A stretch of 23,591 nucleotides of DNA from Plakobranchus ocellatus. Taxonomy: Eukaryota > Mollusca > Gastropoda > Plakobranchidae. Below are positions 1 through 10,760 of the stretch, in pieces; the first letter of the stretch is position 1; the number at the start of each line of letters is the position of its first letter. The notes below the pieces were generated by a model, which saw nothing but the letters and a program-made list of their open reading frames with translations, was not told the DNA's origin and ran no database searches. The translations under genes were made by a program, and so were the position numbers. The DNA lies in contig BLXT01007882.1 in NCBI GenBank assembly GCA_019648995.1, positions 231,637-255,227 of the forward strand, read 5' to 3'.

Positions 1-202
1 CTCTCTCTCTCTCTCTCTCTCCGCCTTCTCCCTCCTCCCTTTCCCTCCCTCTTCCCTGTCTATTTCTTTATACCCATTTGTCTTTTTCAGTCTGCATTTT
101 TTCAGTTTCTGTCTTGCTGCCTCAGCATCTGTCTTTTCCTCTCTCCACCTTTCCTCTCTTTTTTTCCTCTCTCTCTCCTCTCTCTCTCTCTCTTCTCTCT
201 CT

Positions 203-240
<38 letters not shown>

Positions 241-354
241 TATTCTTCTTCTTCTTCTTCCAGGTGTATTTCTTTCCTTTTTCTCTTTTCTTATCAGCTA
301 TAAAGTAGACTACCATCAAATCTGTGGCTTTTCTCCCCTCTTTTTTCCCATTAG
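1..354 (+). repeat. Intronic pyrimidine tract with (CT)n and (TTC)n microsatellites
   Basis: End of the SLC7 intron upstream of the first visible exon. (CT)10 occupies 1-20, interrupted (CT)n runs about 170-238, and a (TTC)n stretch ends at 260. The rest is almost entirely C and T on the + strand to about 350, where it merges with the acceptor polypyrimidine tract. No upstream SLC7 exon is visible here. Confidence 0.9.
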
Positions 355-478
355 AAACTTGCCACGAGCCATCTACATCTCCATTCCGATTGTGACTGTG
401 GTCTACGTGCTGGCCAATATGGCATACTTTACAGCCATGTCTCCGAGGGAGATGCTTGGATCGTATGCTACAGCTGTG
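355..478 (+). CDS. SLC7A5/A8-like: SLC7 transporter exon, transmembrane helix 7
   Basis: Acceptor ends in TTAG at 351-354 and donor is GTGAGT at 479. The first base completes a codon begun in an exon outside the window; 41 codons follow, starting [19 protein letters not shown]. This matches the NLP-x-AI-x-IS-x-PIVT-x-VYVL start of TM7 in LAT proteins. The exon ends in phase 0 in the extracellular loop ([13 protein letters not shown]). A long pyrimidine tract with a competing acceptor-like CAG lies about 90 bp upstream. Confidence 0.92.
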
Positions 479-3400
479 GTGAGTAGAGGGAATCCCAACA
501 GCTTCGATTGAGACCTGACCAACCAATCCTCTCTGTCATACCCATGACAGCTTTCCTTTTTATTTTTTAATTGTTCTTATTTTTTTCCCTGGTTTCAATC
601 TATTTGCGAAAAACTTAAATAATGATAATTTTTGGTCAATTTTGTCAGATTTATTATTTTATTCCTCTTGTTTGCCTGTCCTCTATTATAAAAGTTCAGT
701 AACATAATTCTTACTTAATATTTGACAAAAGTAGTTTTTGTGAAAGTTAGAGTGCATAATCATGTAACCCCGTTCAGATGAACAGGCAAGTATGACAAAC
801 CTTTTGATGCCTTATGGCATTGAAAAATTTCTTTCAGTCACTGATGTGTTACTTATAGGTGTATTTGGTTTGTTTATTTTTTTTCAGAAACATAATGTAT
901 TTAACTTGCGTGAAAAAAAAATTCAAAGAATGCTTTAAAAATAAGCAAAAACCAAGAACATAAATGTAAACCAAATGAAGTGACACTGTAAAGACAGATT
1001 CTAAATCTACTTCAAGAGTAGGTTTTGATACCCCTGTTGTTTGAATTTACTTTCATTTTTAAAAAATGTCTCTAAAATAAGAAATGCATTACTGGTATCT
1101 GTGTTTTTTTGGTTTTTCTTTGTGAAAAATTAGTAGGCCAATTACTTGATTTACTTATTCATGTTTTTTGTGATTACTGCAAATTGGTACCTGTATAAAA
1201 AAAAATTCTTTTTTTTTTTTTAAACTGTAATTTTTCCTTGCTTTCTGTTTCCTAAATTCGGCACCATTCTATGTTAAAAAAAAAAAAAAATGAAGTGTAC
1301 AAAGAGATTTAGGAGGAGATGTAGCATAACCATGAAATTTAGAAATTGTAATGCCATTCATATATGCAGGTAATGAATTTGTTTTTAGAGAGAAATTATT
1401 TTTTTTTTAGTATTTTTTTCTGAAAGCCTTTTTTAATCCCCTTTCCCATTTTTTGTGTAGACTTTTGGAGAAAATGTGTATGGAGCAGCAGCTGCTCTTG
1501 TGCCTATATTTGTGGCCCTCTCCACTTTTGGAGGAGTTAATGGATTACTGTTCACATCAGGAAGGTGACTAATATGCTTGATTTGAATTGCTTTTTTATA
1601 ACTCTTGAAAGTTTTTTTTGTATTGTATATACAACCCATTGTTTTGAATATGATCTCGGCCTTAGGCCCTCATTAGGCAAGACCAGTTTGAACTAAAACC
1701 TTCAGCCTGCAGAGCTCAGGTCAGATTTTCTAATCCGTGTGCCACCAAAAACCTTCTAAATGTTGATATGTGTGATCATTAAAGTTTGGTCTCTCTGAAA
1801 TATTAGTGTTTAGACATTTAAGGTACGCTACCTAACTAGGATGAACAATTCTCACCTGCCATTTTCGTAACCTTTATCATTGCTGTTATCATCATTTTAC
1901 CAGGGTTGGTGTCCTCGACCATTATTAGTGATCATTATAAAAAAGTGTGTATTCGGTCACATTATAAGATCTAACATAAACTCAGTGCTGATTTAGGCTT
2001 TTGTATCATGTGATTGGACATGACGTCATTGAGTTTGTGTGACCTAAGGATATGGGGAAAAATATTACTGGACTTTAGTAAAAAAAAAAAAAAGATAGAA
2101 AAACATGAAGCTCTAAAGAATGTGCATGCATGGTTTTTTTGTTTTTGTTTAGAAATACAGCATTTAGTTATTTTAGCTTTCAGAACACACAACACACCCA
2201 TAGGTTTCTGTGTAAGAAAAAAAACCAGTCTATTCTTTATCAGACGAACTTAAGAATGCACTGAAATTTATAAGGTCAGTGGATTCACCAATTTGATTCA
2301 CATATGTATACTCTATATACGAAAGATTGTGGAAGATTGTGGTCAATAGTTTACTTATACATTTTTTTTTAACAGTTTTTTTGTCTCCTCGTCATCTATC
2401 AGCAAATTATTTGATCTATGTATTTTACATACTGACTTGCGTTAAACTAGGATGATAAAGGAAATGATTTGCATTACAAAATTAATATGCAATTTTCAAG
2501 GTGTCCTTTTTCTTCATGCTCTTTTTATGTTTTTTTTGACAGCCATTGTCATTAATTCATTATAATCAATGGTGAAATAATAATACTCCCACAGGTTGTG
2601 TTTTGTAGGAGCACGTGAGGGTCATCTACCTGGTCTCATGGCCATGATCAATATCAACAAGCACACACCCATGCCTGCCATTTTATTTACAGTGAGTTGG
2701 GAATCAAGAAAAAAAAAAGCAAAAGATTTATTGAAACAGCAGAAATACTTGCAAACTAAAATGATGGTTTTTTTACCTTAATATTTATCATATGGAATAT
2801 TTAAGGTATATTTTTTTATTCCCATGACAAGAGTATGTATTTTCATCTATAAAACTGATTGAACATGTTTTCTCAAGCTTTTTTTGTGATTTGCTGATTA
2901 TTTATCCTGGGTAGAAAAATTAAAGTATCAGATGCTCTGTCAGATTTTATTAGCCAAAGTCAATCAAATCTTAGTGATGATTTGAAAGCAATAATACAAT
3001 TGTCAAAATAAATGAAAATATATTGGGTAATGAAAACGTATGTATGGTCAGTAGTATTCGGGAAGTGAGTGTTGGACAATAAAAAAGAAAGCATAAGGAA
3101 AACTAGAAGCAGTAGAGATGGGATTTATCAGAAGAATGATGAGGATATCATGGGCAGAAAAAAAGTCCTATGAATCAGTGCTGAAAGAAACTAAACTTGA
3201 GAGATCATTAATTAAACCCATAAGACAAAGACAACTACAACTTCCAGGACACATTAGCAGCCACAAGATTTGAGAACATTTAGCAATTACTGGAAAGATC
3301 AAAGGCAAACGCAGTAGAGGTAGACAGAGAATAATTTTTATTGAAAGTCTTAACTCGTGGGCATTAGGTTATGGTAGAAATAACAGCCTTATAAGGTTAA

Positions 3401-6400
3401 TTAAGAACAGGTTTGAGTGGAGAAACATGATCACCAATGTCTGCTCCAGACAGGGTAGCTAAAGTAGAAGACCATTGGCTCAATAAATAGAATGTTTATT
3501 AAATATAAAAAAAAATTTTTCTGTTGAAATAGCTTCAAAGAAATCTGTACAATGCATACTGGAGACATTGTGTGGTGAATATCTAACATTTTCTCAATAA
3601 GCCAAAAGCTATGCAGAAATTTAGTGTTAACTGGCAAGAATAATCATCCCTGTGATTTTCTTCTTACAGCTTTCTTTGCAAAAAAAAAACAACAAAACAA
3701 CGCCTCATTTTGTTGCAACACAATATGTTTGAACCTTGTTTTTAAAAATCAGAATAAACCACACTAAAGAAACTATTTTTTTCCAACCCTATATTGGATT
3801 GGATGGTGCTTTAATTAAATTTATGCTCGTACTTCAAATTTTTTTCCAAGTAAAGAGAAAGTGAGAAGGGAAAGTCTTGTTTCCCATTACCACAGTTTCC
3901 CTATCTTTCTTAAACCAAAAAAAAATAAACTCAAGGTTTATTAGACAGAGAAGTTTATTTTTAATTCTTGCTGGACTATATATATTTTTTATATAATTGA
4001 TATGTGAATTTTCAAATTACTATGTATTTCCAAGATCATAATGAAGTAAGACTGATTTGTATTCTGATTAAAAAGTCATTTATTTTTCAAGAGAAGCTCG
4101 GAAACTTGACAGGATTTGCCAGAATGTTTGAAGAAGAAAGAAAAAATCAGTAATATTTTCTTATGCTTGCAGGGTGGAATGTCTTTACTCATGTTGACAT
4201 CAGATGACATTTATTCCCTGATCAACTACTTGAGCTTTGCACAGTGGCTGTCTGTAGGGGCCTCAATAGCAGGCATGGTCTATCTCCGCTTTACTCAACC
4301 AAACTTGCCCAGACCCATAAAGGTGAGCACAGCCCTGGTAGCTATCTGTAAATTTTGTCTTTGCCCTCTGATTAATGGCTGAAGTAGAGAAAACAAAAAT
4401 AACAACCAATTTTTGTCTTTTGAAGTCTTCTGTGTGATTATTCATCAAATATTTTTATATTTAAAAAAAAATGATAATACTTGAAAACAGATGCATTTGA
4501 GGTATCTGCAGGTGTATGAGATATTCTTCATTTTTTTGGCTTGACATATCTATGTAGCCAACTAAACAACTGATCACTGTATGCAACACAGCTGCTGCTT
4601 TAAGATTTTCATATAAAGTGCGTTCACACGCTGTATAGGAAAATGTGACCACGTTGATTGTACAATATCTGTTCAAAGACAGCCTTGATACTTTCTTATT
4701 TCATGGATCGCAATAATCAACCGTAGCTTGACAAGCAGTATATTTTAGTTGGATATAATTTAAGCTGCCTTAAGAAAGGCTTTATAGAGTGTTTTGTATA
4801 AATGCCAACTGTAACAATTTGCATACTTTTGAAAATATAATCATCTGGTTTGTTCAAGGAAAATGTGAAGCTGTGTAATTTAGTTATACCCATTTTGTTG
4901 CCAAGTGCTATTATGTTTATGGGCTCCTTTTATTTTCATTTGTCCCTTTGATCTTCCATTATGTTCCCAGTTTCCTCTGTATATTCCATTCCTGTTCCTG
5001 GTGGTGACATTATTCCTGTTGATAGTTCCTCTTGTGGCTGCCCCCTACGACACAGGCATGGGTGTGTTGCTAGTGTGCTCAGGCATCCCGGTCTACGTGA
5101 TTGGGGTCATGTGGAAAAAGAAACCTCGGGCATTACTCAATTTCATGGGTAGGTCATAAAGTGGGCTGTTCTCATGTCTTGGGACCAGTCACAATCAAGT
5201 ATTGCAAGCAGACGTTTTCGTAGCTTCACAGTAGTATCATATTTTTTATTTAGGAGAGAGTGCTTACCCTTGAAATAGTTTTAAGGCTATTGCAGGCAAT
5301 GGCAGGGTACTAAAGTTATTTTTTTTTATAAAGCTTTAATTTTTCCTTCCGTTTTTCAATAGATAAAAATTTATTGATTCCTTTAATATGTTTAACTCAA
5401 GGTATAAATCATTAAAGGAAGTGTTGATTACATAATTTTTTATTAGGTCTTTACCCATATCAGGGCATAGCTGCTTTCAACAGATTTGCCAATGGCTACT
5501 AATTTCAGTTCTTTAATATTGGAAGGAGAATCCAGTTACTGAAGTATTGAAATGAGGTGGAGGATACCAAAATCACGAATTAAAAAAAAAAAAAAAACTA
5601 ACCTGCCCGTTTAAATAACTTTGCTTTAAAATAGTTAGTGAATGTTTGTGAAATCTTAATTTTTGAATGCTTTTTGGTCATCAAACAATAACAATGTACT
5701 CATTGGCTATGAAATTAAATACTGCCTTTTTGTGCTTTTCACTTACAGTGGCCATTTTTCTTGATAAAAGTCAGCCAGGTTTCATCTTTTTTGATATAGG
5801 CACATCTTCTGAATGCTTCATAAATTACTTGAATGAGGGTGCAAAACTGCTGTAGCTAAATGTTCATGTTGGCTAATCTGCTTTGAACAATTTAGATTAA
5901 TTTCATGGGTATGCATAAACAGTCTTTTTTTAAAAGAAAAAAAATATGAACCAATTGTATAAAAAATAAAACCATGAAACTGCTGAAATTAAAGCCACTT
6001 CTGACAAAAACACAAAAAAAAGAAAGAAACTTAAAGAAATTAAATTCGTGCCATTTACATTTTTTTTTTAGGCAATGAGGCTATGATTTGATTTGATAGG
6101 TCATAGTCAGCTTAAGCTCTCAGCAAGGCTTTGTTGTCCAAAACACAAATACACATTTTCATTTTAATTTGGCTCTCTAAAGCACATTTTGTTTTTCACC
6201 AGGGAAAAAAAAAAGTCAATATTGATCTGAAAAAATTTGTGATTGGTTAGCTGAGGTTGAAAAAAAAAGGGGAGCTCTTTATTTGAGCATGTGTATTAAG
6301 TGTGGATAAATTTTGTAGACAATGAAACATGCTGATTTTATTATGTTTACATGTCATCTACAAAAGTACCTACTCTATATGCTTTTTATTATTATTATTG

Positions 6401-6466
6401 GCAGAAAAATTTACATCAATTGGTCAGAAGTCAATGGCTGTTGCACCTCAAGATGTTCAACACTGA
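355..6466 (+). CDS. SLC7A5/A8-like: SLC7 L-type amino acid transporter light chain (LAT1/LAT2-like), C-terminal half, six exons
   Basis: Spliced gene, partial at its 5' end. Joining 355-478, 1461-1564, 2595-2691, 4173-4322, 4971-5148 and 6405-6466 gives one uninterrupted frame of about 240 residues ending in TGA at 6464-6466. All introns are GT-AG. The product covers transmembrane helices 7-12 of the twelve-helix APC fold; vertebrate LATs are about 500 residues, so roughly the first half is missing. Diagnostic stretches are [34 protein letters not shown] and [11 protein letters not shown]. Known of the family: LAT light chains pair with an SLC3 heavy chain at the plasma membrane and exchange large neutral amino acids without sodium. 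The choice between LAT1, LAT2 and a protostome-specific paralogue is by eye and uncertain; y+LAT and b0,+AT match less well. The heavy-chain-linking cysteine and the TM1/TM6 substrate loops are upstream, so transport activity cannot be judged here. Confidence 0.9.
479..1460 (+). other. SLC7 intron (982 bp)
   Basis: AT-rich intron between the TM7 and TM8 exons, bounded by GTGAGT and GTGTAG. It contains A and T homopolymers (near 1198-1222 and 1276-1290) and nothing else recognisable on either strand. Confidence 0.85.
1461..1564 (+). CDS. SLC7A5/A8-like: SLC7 transporter exon, transmembrane helix 8
   Basis: Acceptor GTGTAG ends at 1460 and donor GTGACT begins at 1565. It encodes 34 residues and two bases of an arginine codon. 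[17 protein letters not shown] is the family-wide TM8 signature; the STFGGVNG form is closer to LAT2 than to y+LAT, which usually has SCFGGLNA. The exon starts in phase 0 and ends in phase 2. Confidence 0.92.
1565..2594 (+). other. SLC7 intron (1030 bp) with a perfect CRE-like palindrome
   Basis: Intron between the TM8 exon and the following loop exon. The only motif noted is TGACGTCA at 2021-2028, preceded by an inverted CCAAT (ATTGG) at 2013-2017. The rest is low-complexity AT-rich sequence. Confidence 0.8.
2021..2028 (+). promoter_or_regulatory. Perfect CRE/ATF palindrome in the SLC7 intron
   Basis: TGACGTCA is the full palindromic CREB/ATF site. An inverted CCAAT box (ATTGG, 2013-2017) lies three bases upstream. 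Known: vertebrate LAT genes respond to amino-acid stress through ATF4, although its usual site (CARE) differs from this. A role here is inference; an isolated 8-mer in 23 kb can occur by chance. Confidence 0.2.
2595..2691 (+). CDS. SLC7A5/A8-like: SLC7 transporter exon, TM8-TM9 loop and start of TM9
   Basis: Acceptor CCACAG ends at 2594 and donor GTGAGT begins at 2692. One base completes the split arginine, then 32 codons follow. [18 protein letters not shown] is the conserved intracellular loop after TM8, and TPMPAILFT starts TM9. LAT proteins carry SSRLFF[VA]GAREGHLP here; the SGRLCF variant keeps the basic and glycine positions. Confidence 0.92.
2692..4172 (+). other. SLC7 intron (1481 bp) containing a LINE relic
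   Basis: Bounded by GTGAGT and CTTGCAG. About 480 bp in the middle (3012-3490) is a decayed reverse transcriptase end, listed separately. The flanks are AT-rich with A and T runs and hold nothing else recognisable. Confidence 0.85.
3012..3490 (+). mobile_element. Degenerate LINE, C-terminal end of reverse transcriptase ORF2
   Basis: Read from 3061 the frame runs to TAA at 3460-3462 with only two internal stops (TAA 3094-3096, TGA 3271-3273). It shows GSECWTIKK, then [17 protein letters not shown]-x-VLKE, IRQRQL-x-[14 protein letters not shown] and [13 protein letters not shown]. Just upstream, [10 protein letters not shown] (from 3030) is in another frame; one extra G near 3060-3062 explains the shift. 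This is the order seen after the catalytic core of many invertebrate LINE reverse transcriptases (KTYVWSVLLYGSECW...RRMLRISW...GHILR...GRQR). It is a dead 5'-truncated copy; the catalytic YADD region is absent. An AATAAA follows at 3482-3487. The clade cannot be assigned from this end alone. It lies in the sense direction of the host gene. Confidence 0.85.
4173..4322 (+). CDS. SLC7A5/A8-like: SLC7 transporter exon, transmembrane helices 9-10
   Basis: Acceptor CTTGCAG ends at 4172 and donor GTGAGC begins at 4323; exactly 50 codons, phase 0 at both ends. [17 protein letters not shown] matches the LAT2 TM9/TM10 junction. The [16 protein letters not shown] helix is followed by the conserved QPNLPRPIK loop. 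The tryptophan in SFAQW aligns with LAT1 Trp405, which recalled structural work places near the substrate pocket; Gln replaces the preceding Asn of LAT1. Confidence 0.92.
4323..4970 (+). other. SLC7 intron (648 bp)
   Basis: Bounded by GTGAGC and TTCCCAG. AT-rich, with a T-rich acceptor region. No motif or repeat of note. Confidence 0.85.
4971..5148 (+). CDS. SLC7A5/A8-like: SLC7 transporter exon, transmembrane helices 11-12
   Basis: Acceptor TTCCCAG ends at 4970 and donor GTAGGT begins at 5149. It encodes 59 residues and one base of the next codon. Two hydrophobic helices are visible: [20 protein letters not shown] (TM11) and, after the APYDTGMG loop, [17 protein letters not shown] (TM12), closed by the basic KKKPRALL segment on the cytosolic side. 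The SG[IVL]PVY motif is typical of SLC7 light chains. Confidence 0.92.
5149..6404 (+). other. SLC7 intron (1256 bp), last intron
   Basis: Bounded by GTAGGT and TTGGCAG; phase 1. A-runs occur at 5581-5596 and elsewhere, and a short ATT repeat precedes the acceptor at about 6386-6399. No embedded gene is recognisable. Confidence 0.8.
6405..6466 (+). CDS. SLC7A5/A8-like: SLC7 transporter terminal coding exon
   Basis: Acceptor TTGGCAG ends at 6404, and two bases complete a Glu codon with the previous exon. The following 19 codons end [19 protein letters not shown] then TGA. The x-QK-x-M-x-V-x-P-[EQ]-[DE] ending is the common C-terminal motif of LAT light chains (LAT1 ends QKLMQVVPQET), which supports this small exon despite its length. 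The tail after the motif is very short, unlike the long LAT2 tail. Confidence 0.85.
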
Positions 6467-9330
6467 CCTGCTGACCTGCACATCACTTTCTCATTATTGA
6501 TAAAAGAAATATGGACCAGCCTTTTGTGTGTACATGTAGTTAAGGAATGTCTAGTGTTTTAAATAAGTCCAATGTGAAGAAATGAACAGATTGGCTGCAC
6601 CAAGCTCCTGAAAAACCATGAATTTTAGAAAGTGTTTTTTGGCTGCAACAAGTTAAATGATTTAAAAGTGATTTCAAGATTATATTGACTCCCAACTCTT
6701 TGGCAATATCTTTTTTGCAGCTTGTACCAGCCCACACTCCTGGCTAGAAGCTGTTTTATATCTTGCCAAGAGTTGTGGAGTAAGTCTTGATACTACTTTG
6801 ACTGTGTCTAGTGATCAAGATTTAAGACTGAACTAGAATTTTGTCACTTTGACTGCAACACATAGTGCAAAAAATTGATAAATAAGTTGAGAGTAAGGAC
6901 CAGCTTAACTTAACCAATTCAGCATTTAATTTTTTGTCTCTATCATAAAGTTCTTGTTTGCATGCACATTTTATTTTCATTGAAGGCTTTAATGTATTAT
7001 GATTAATGTTTTTGATGGGATAGTGTATTTGAAATATTGAGGATTAAAGAGTGTGAAATATTGATCATTTACTTATTTTACGCGATTGCATGTCCTGTGC
7101 AATGACAATACAGGAACAGAGACCTTTTTGCATAGATATACATGAACTGGCAACAAGTCCAAATGCAGGCATATCTGCATATTGTGAAATTTGAAAAAGC
7201 TATAATGAAGTCTTTTACCATTGGCATATTTGCAACGAGGCTTTGTTTTTAATTGCATGCAATTATGCACAGATCCAAATGACTGTAAAGATGTTAAATT
7301 CTGTGATAAAGTTAGTGCTCCAAGAAGTGTTCTCACAAGAGCAGTAACTAAAACATTCGATGTACAAGTTGGTCTGGTAAATTTTTGCTGCATCATGTAG
7401 TGAAGCTCTGGACTTGTTTAACCTGTCCTTGATTATTACTAATTACAGTTAAGTTTAATAAATAATGAAATTTGTCATGTCAACACAAACCGAGACCTTT
7501 CAGTGGGGTCAAAGTGTCTGCCTATTTATTGAGTCATTAACAAAATATTGGACAAAAAAACACAGCTGCTAAATTATTGATTTTATACATGGTGGAAAGC
7601 ACTTGCCCCTCTCTCATCCTCTTGTAAATTTTTTTAAAATTTTATTTTGATAAAAAAACTCTAAGTCTCACTTGAATGTTGTGAGAAAAATATGTTGATC
7701 ACAATTCTGCCTGAATTAAATGCTCTGTTGTGCTTGGGTTCAAGTTTGCTGGTTTGCATGCCAGCCAATCAGATTTTCTTTTTAGTCACTGCTGGAGCCA
7801 AAGGAAGTTAAGAGCAAGGCATTCTTTGTGAACAGTGGGCCTTGAGTTTGCTTGAGAGTGAAAAATGAGAAACACATATGCCATGTATGCTTATGGTCAG
7901 CTCATTGGGATGTTCATGTAGCATTCCTTGCAAATAACTTAGCACAGGTAACCTGAAGAGAGTGACCCCGTCTTCATGTAAAGTGTGACCTTTATGCTTG
8001 CAGAGTTATGACAGCAGAGTTGCAGAAGCTACTGATTTACATATTAGAGTGCCTTTCATGTTATTTTCATTCTTTTCTGCCTATAATACACATAGGACTA
8101 TGTGCCATAGTATGAGATGGCCCAAGAGACTAAAACCTCTGACTGTATAAGCACACAACCTAGAATTTTGTGGTCTTGACACTTAAACTGACATGTTTCT
8201 CGATCAAGATCTTTAATATTAGAATCATTTGCATCTGGTGTGGATAAAAAAAAAATTGTTTAGTCTGGCCTTAAGGTTGTTATTCACCATGCCCAGATTT
8301 TCTCTTCTTCTTTGAATGCTTTAAGTTGGTCCCATATAATCAGGTGTAAGTGCCACTATATAATTACTTCCATGAAAGCCCCTGTAATTGTCTCTCACTG
8401 AAAACTGAAGTATTCCGAGAAGGCTTTTTCAAATTGTATGAGAAATTTAGCTGATTGCATTTATCTGTGATTTTTTTTTAGTCGTTGTTGCAAATTAGTT
8501 GAATGCTACATCACACTTCCTTCTGTTTTTTTTTCTTTTCTTGCCAGTCCTACTCATTCTACAGAATTTTTATATTTACATTCCGTGTCATTATATAGTA
8601 AGGTTTCTCTAAAAAAACCTGTTGATTTCATTTCTCCTTTGTGTGAGTAATTATGCATGAAATTTGATGCTACCTCCATGTTTAGATATATTATTTTGAA
8701 CAAGAATACATATGTGATGCAGATAGTTGACTGTGCTCTTTTTTTTTTTAACCTTGCTTGCATTTTTTTGTTTTGTTTTAAATACAAAGAAATTTGTAAT
8801 TATTATGTCAAAAGTCAGCTATAATAATTGCCAAGCTAGTGGTGTTCTGCATCTAATCTTTAATCATAAGACATCCACTATTCAGTCACAGTGTTTTTTT
8901 TCGTTCTGCACAAACTCAGAGTAAGTTATGATTCTTTGAGAGATTCATCTAATCAGGGTGTCTTATCATTCTGCAGCTCATTTCTTTTGAGCCTGGTTTC
9001 GATATGTCCTTTTTTCTGTAACCAGCCATTTCTACAAATGATCTCAAGTGATATTTAAATAGAACACCATTTATTTTTTTTGCTACCAAAGAACAGCCGT
9101 GTATTATGTCCTTCATGGGGAAAAAAAATTGTAAAAGGTAGCATAAAATTTTTTTTTCATTTTGTATTGCCTCAGTGAATGCTTGTAGTCGTCAGGTTGA
9201 TTTTCTTTTAAAATGATAATGAATTTCACCCTTAGCAGAGTAAAATTTATTGACGTAAGCTTGGTATCTCCCTGTCTCAAAAAAGCATTCATAAATGATT
9301 CCAGATGTGTTTCATCTTTAACTTATCACT
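6467..9330 (+). other. Probable SLC7 3' UTR and downstream noncoding sequence
   Basis: Follows the SLC7 stop codon. T-rich on the + strand, without any conserved coding signal on either strand; the longest open frame (7073-7396, - strand) resembles nothing known. Poly(A)-signal-like hexamers are ATTAAA at 7043-7048 and AATAAA at 7457-7462. The true 3' end cannot be chosen from sequence alone. Confidence 0.5.
7457..7462 (+). terminator. Candidate poly(A) signal AATAAA, first after the SLC7 stop
   Basis: First canonical AATAAA downstream of the SLC7 stop codon, 990 bases away. A modestly T/G-containing stretch follows. In AT-rich DNA such hexamers are common, so this is only a candidate for the mRNA end. 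Confidence 0.3.
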
Positions 9331-10760
9331 CTCTCCACACATTGTTTCCAAGTCTTACTTTGCTCTAGCCCAGCACCTACTCCTTTTTCCTTTCATACAG
9401 GTCATTATGAATCCTTATTAAATATCTCTGACAAACATATCACATTATCAGTGCCATGAACTATGAAGCCATGAGTATAACATGGATTTTATTTGTTGTT
9501 GCCTTGAAGAATGCCTGCTCTCCTTGTGATCCCAATAATATCACAGTAGTCTTTTCATTACATTGCTTTTGTAAGGTTCTTACATATTTAAAAATATGTA
9601 AGCTTGAAATTGAAAAAAAATGTATTTCTGAGGGCATATTTTTACCTGTTGGTGTCTGTATTTGAATGGGTAAAAATAGCAGAACTCGAAGGATTTTGGT
9701 GTACAGAATGTGTTGAGTGCCTTTTAAATACAAATTGAGATGGGGATCATGATAGAAGTTATTTTCCAAAATTTCAGCCATCCATATTGTTGTCCTCCCC
9801 CCCCCTTTATCTCAATATTACTGAACGCCAATAAATTTTTTCTTTTTTTTTTATGGTATAGCTTTCAACTCTTACACACAAACACATAAACAAACACTTT
9901 TCTCTCTCTCCTGCTCTGCTCAAATTGCAGGTTTATGAATGAGCTGCTGCTCTTTTCACATTCTCAAAAGCAAAGCCTCTAAGCAGTTTAGAGCACACAG
10001 AGAATATCAATGCCATAATCATGTATAGACTCTCCCAATTCAGTCCATGGAGTAATTGAAAAACTCTGGAGATTGTATGTGTAGGTTAAGGCAATATGTA
10101 CACATTATTATTTGTATGTTTTGCAATAGCAATGAACATCTGTTAGGTTTGATATAAAGCAATGAAGCAAGAAAAGAAAAAAGATACAACATTCTGTAAG
10201 GAGAGTTTATTAAAATTGGTGGCTTCTTTTGCCTTTTGCTTTATTAATGCTCAGGCTGCCCCCGCTTCATCCTTGGGCACTCTAGAATTTGTGTATTGTT
10301 TAACCTTTTCCCATCACATCGTGACCTAGTTTTTCCCACTACACACATTAGGCCAATGTGAGAGATTATTCCCTGTGGGGTATTTAAAAAAAAAATGTGT
10401 ATGAAATATGGGATCAATGTAAATTGCTGTATTTGGTATCAATGGATAGAATGAATCATGAATGTGTTTTTATACCCACACATACACAAAAATTTTTTAA
10501 AAATCATAAATCACCGATTCATTAGCATTTATTCTTTATTTTTTATTTAAACTTTTGAAATTTCATGTAGTGAAGATCACACACACGTGAAACAACAAAG
10601 ATTGAAAGATAATACAACAACATTCATTTATGCTATGTTATTCACAGCTGATCTAAGTATATAGACCAAATAACAGACAGAGTGTTCTTCATAAATTGGA
10701 TCGCTTTTAGAAAATTTATTTCAATTTCTTTTTTCAAATATGTTAATTTTTATGCAGGAA
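9331..10760 (+). other. Noncoding stretch with two strong orphan 3' splice-site-like sequences
   Basis: Two long pyrimidine tracts end in AG: one at about 9380-9400 (TTTCATACAG) and one at about 9896-9930 (TCTCTCTCTC ... TTGCAG). Neither opens into a recognisable coding exon. A perfect inverted repeat (9579-9602) and a nine-base C run (9797-9805) lie between. AATAAA occurs at 9830-9835. The rest is AT-rich and unremarkable. Confidence 0.4.
9579..9602. repeat. 24-bp palindrome (11-bp arms, 2-bp spacer)
   Basis: CTTACATATTT is followed two bases later by its exact reverse complement, ending at 9602. A further GTAAG at 9571-9575 also pairs with the left arm, so two alternative hairpins are possible. 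No gene is nearby, and the function is unknown. Confidence 0.7.

Noticed and set aside
122..526. Open frame on the - strand rich in alternating Arg-Glu
   Set aside because: It is the translation of the (CT)n microsatellite plus the antisense of the TM7 exon of SLC7. No protein family.
7073..7396. 107-residue open frame on the - strand
   Set aside because: No recognisable motif, antisense to the probable SLC7 3' UTR, and length within chance for 23 kb.
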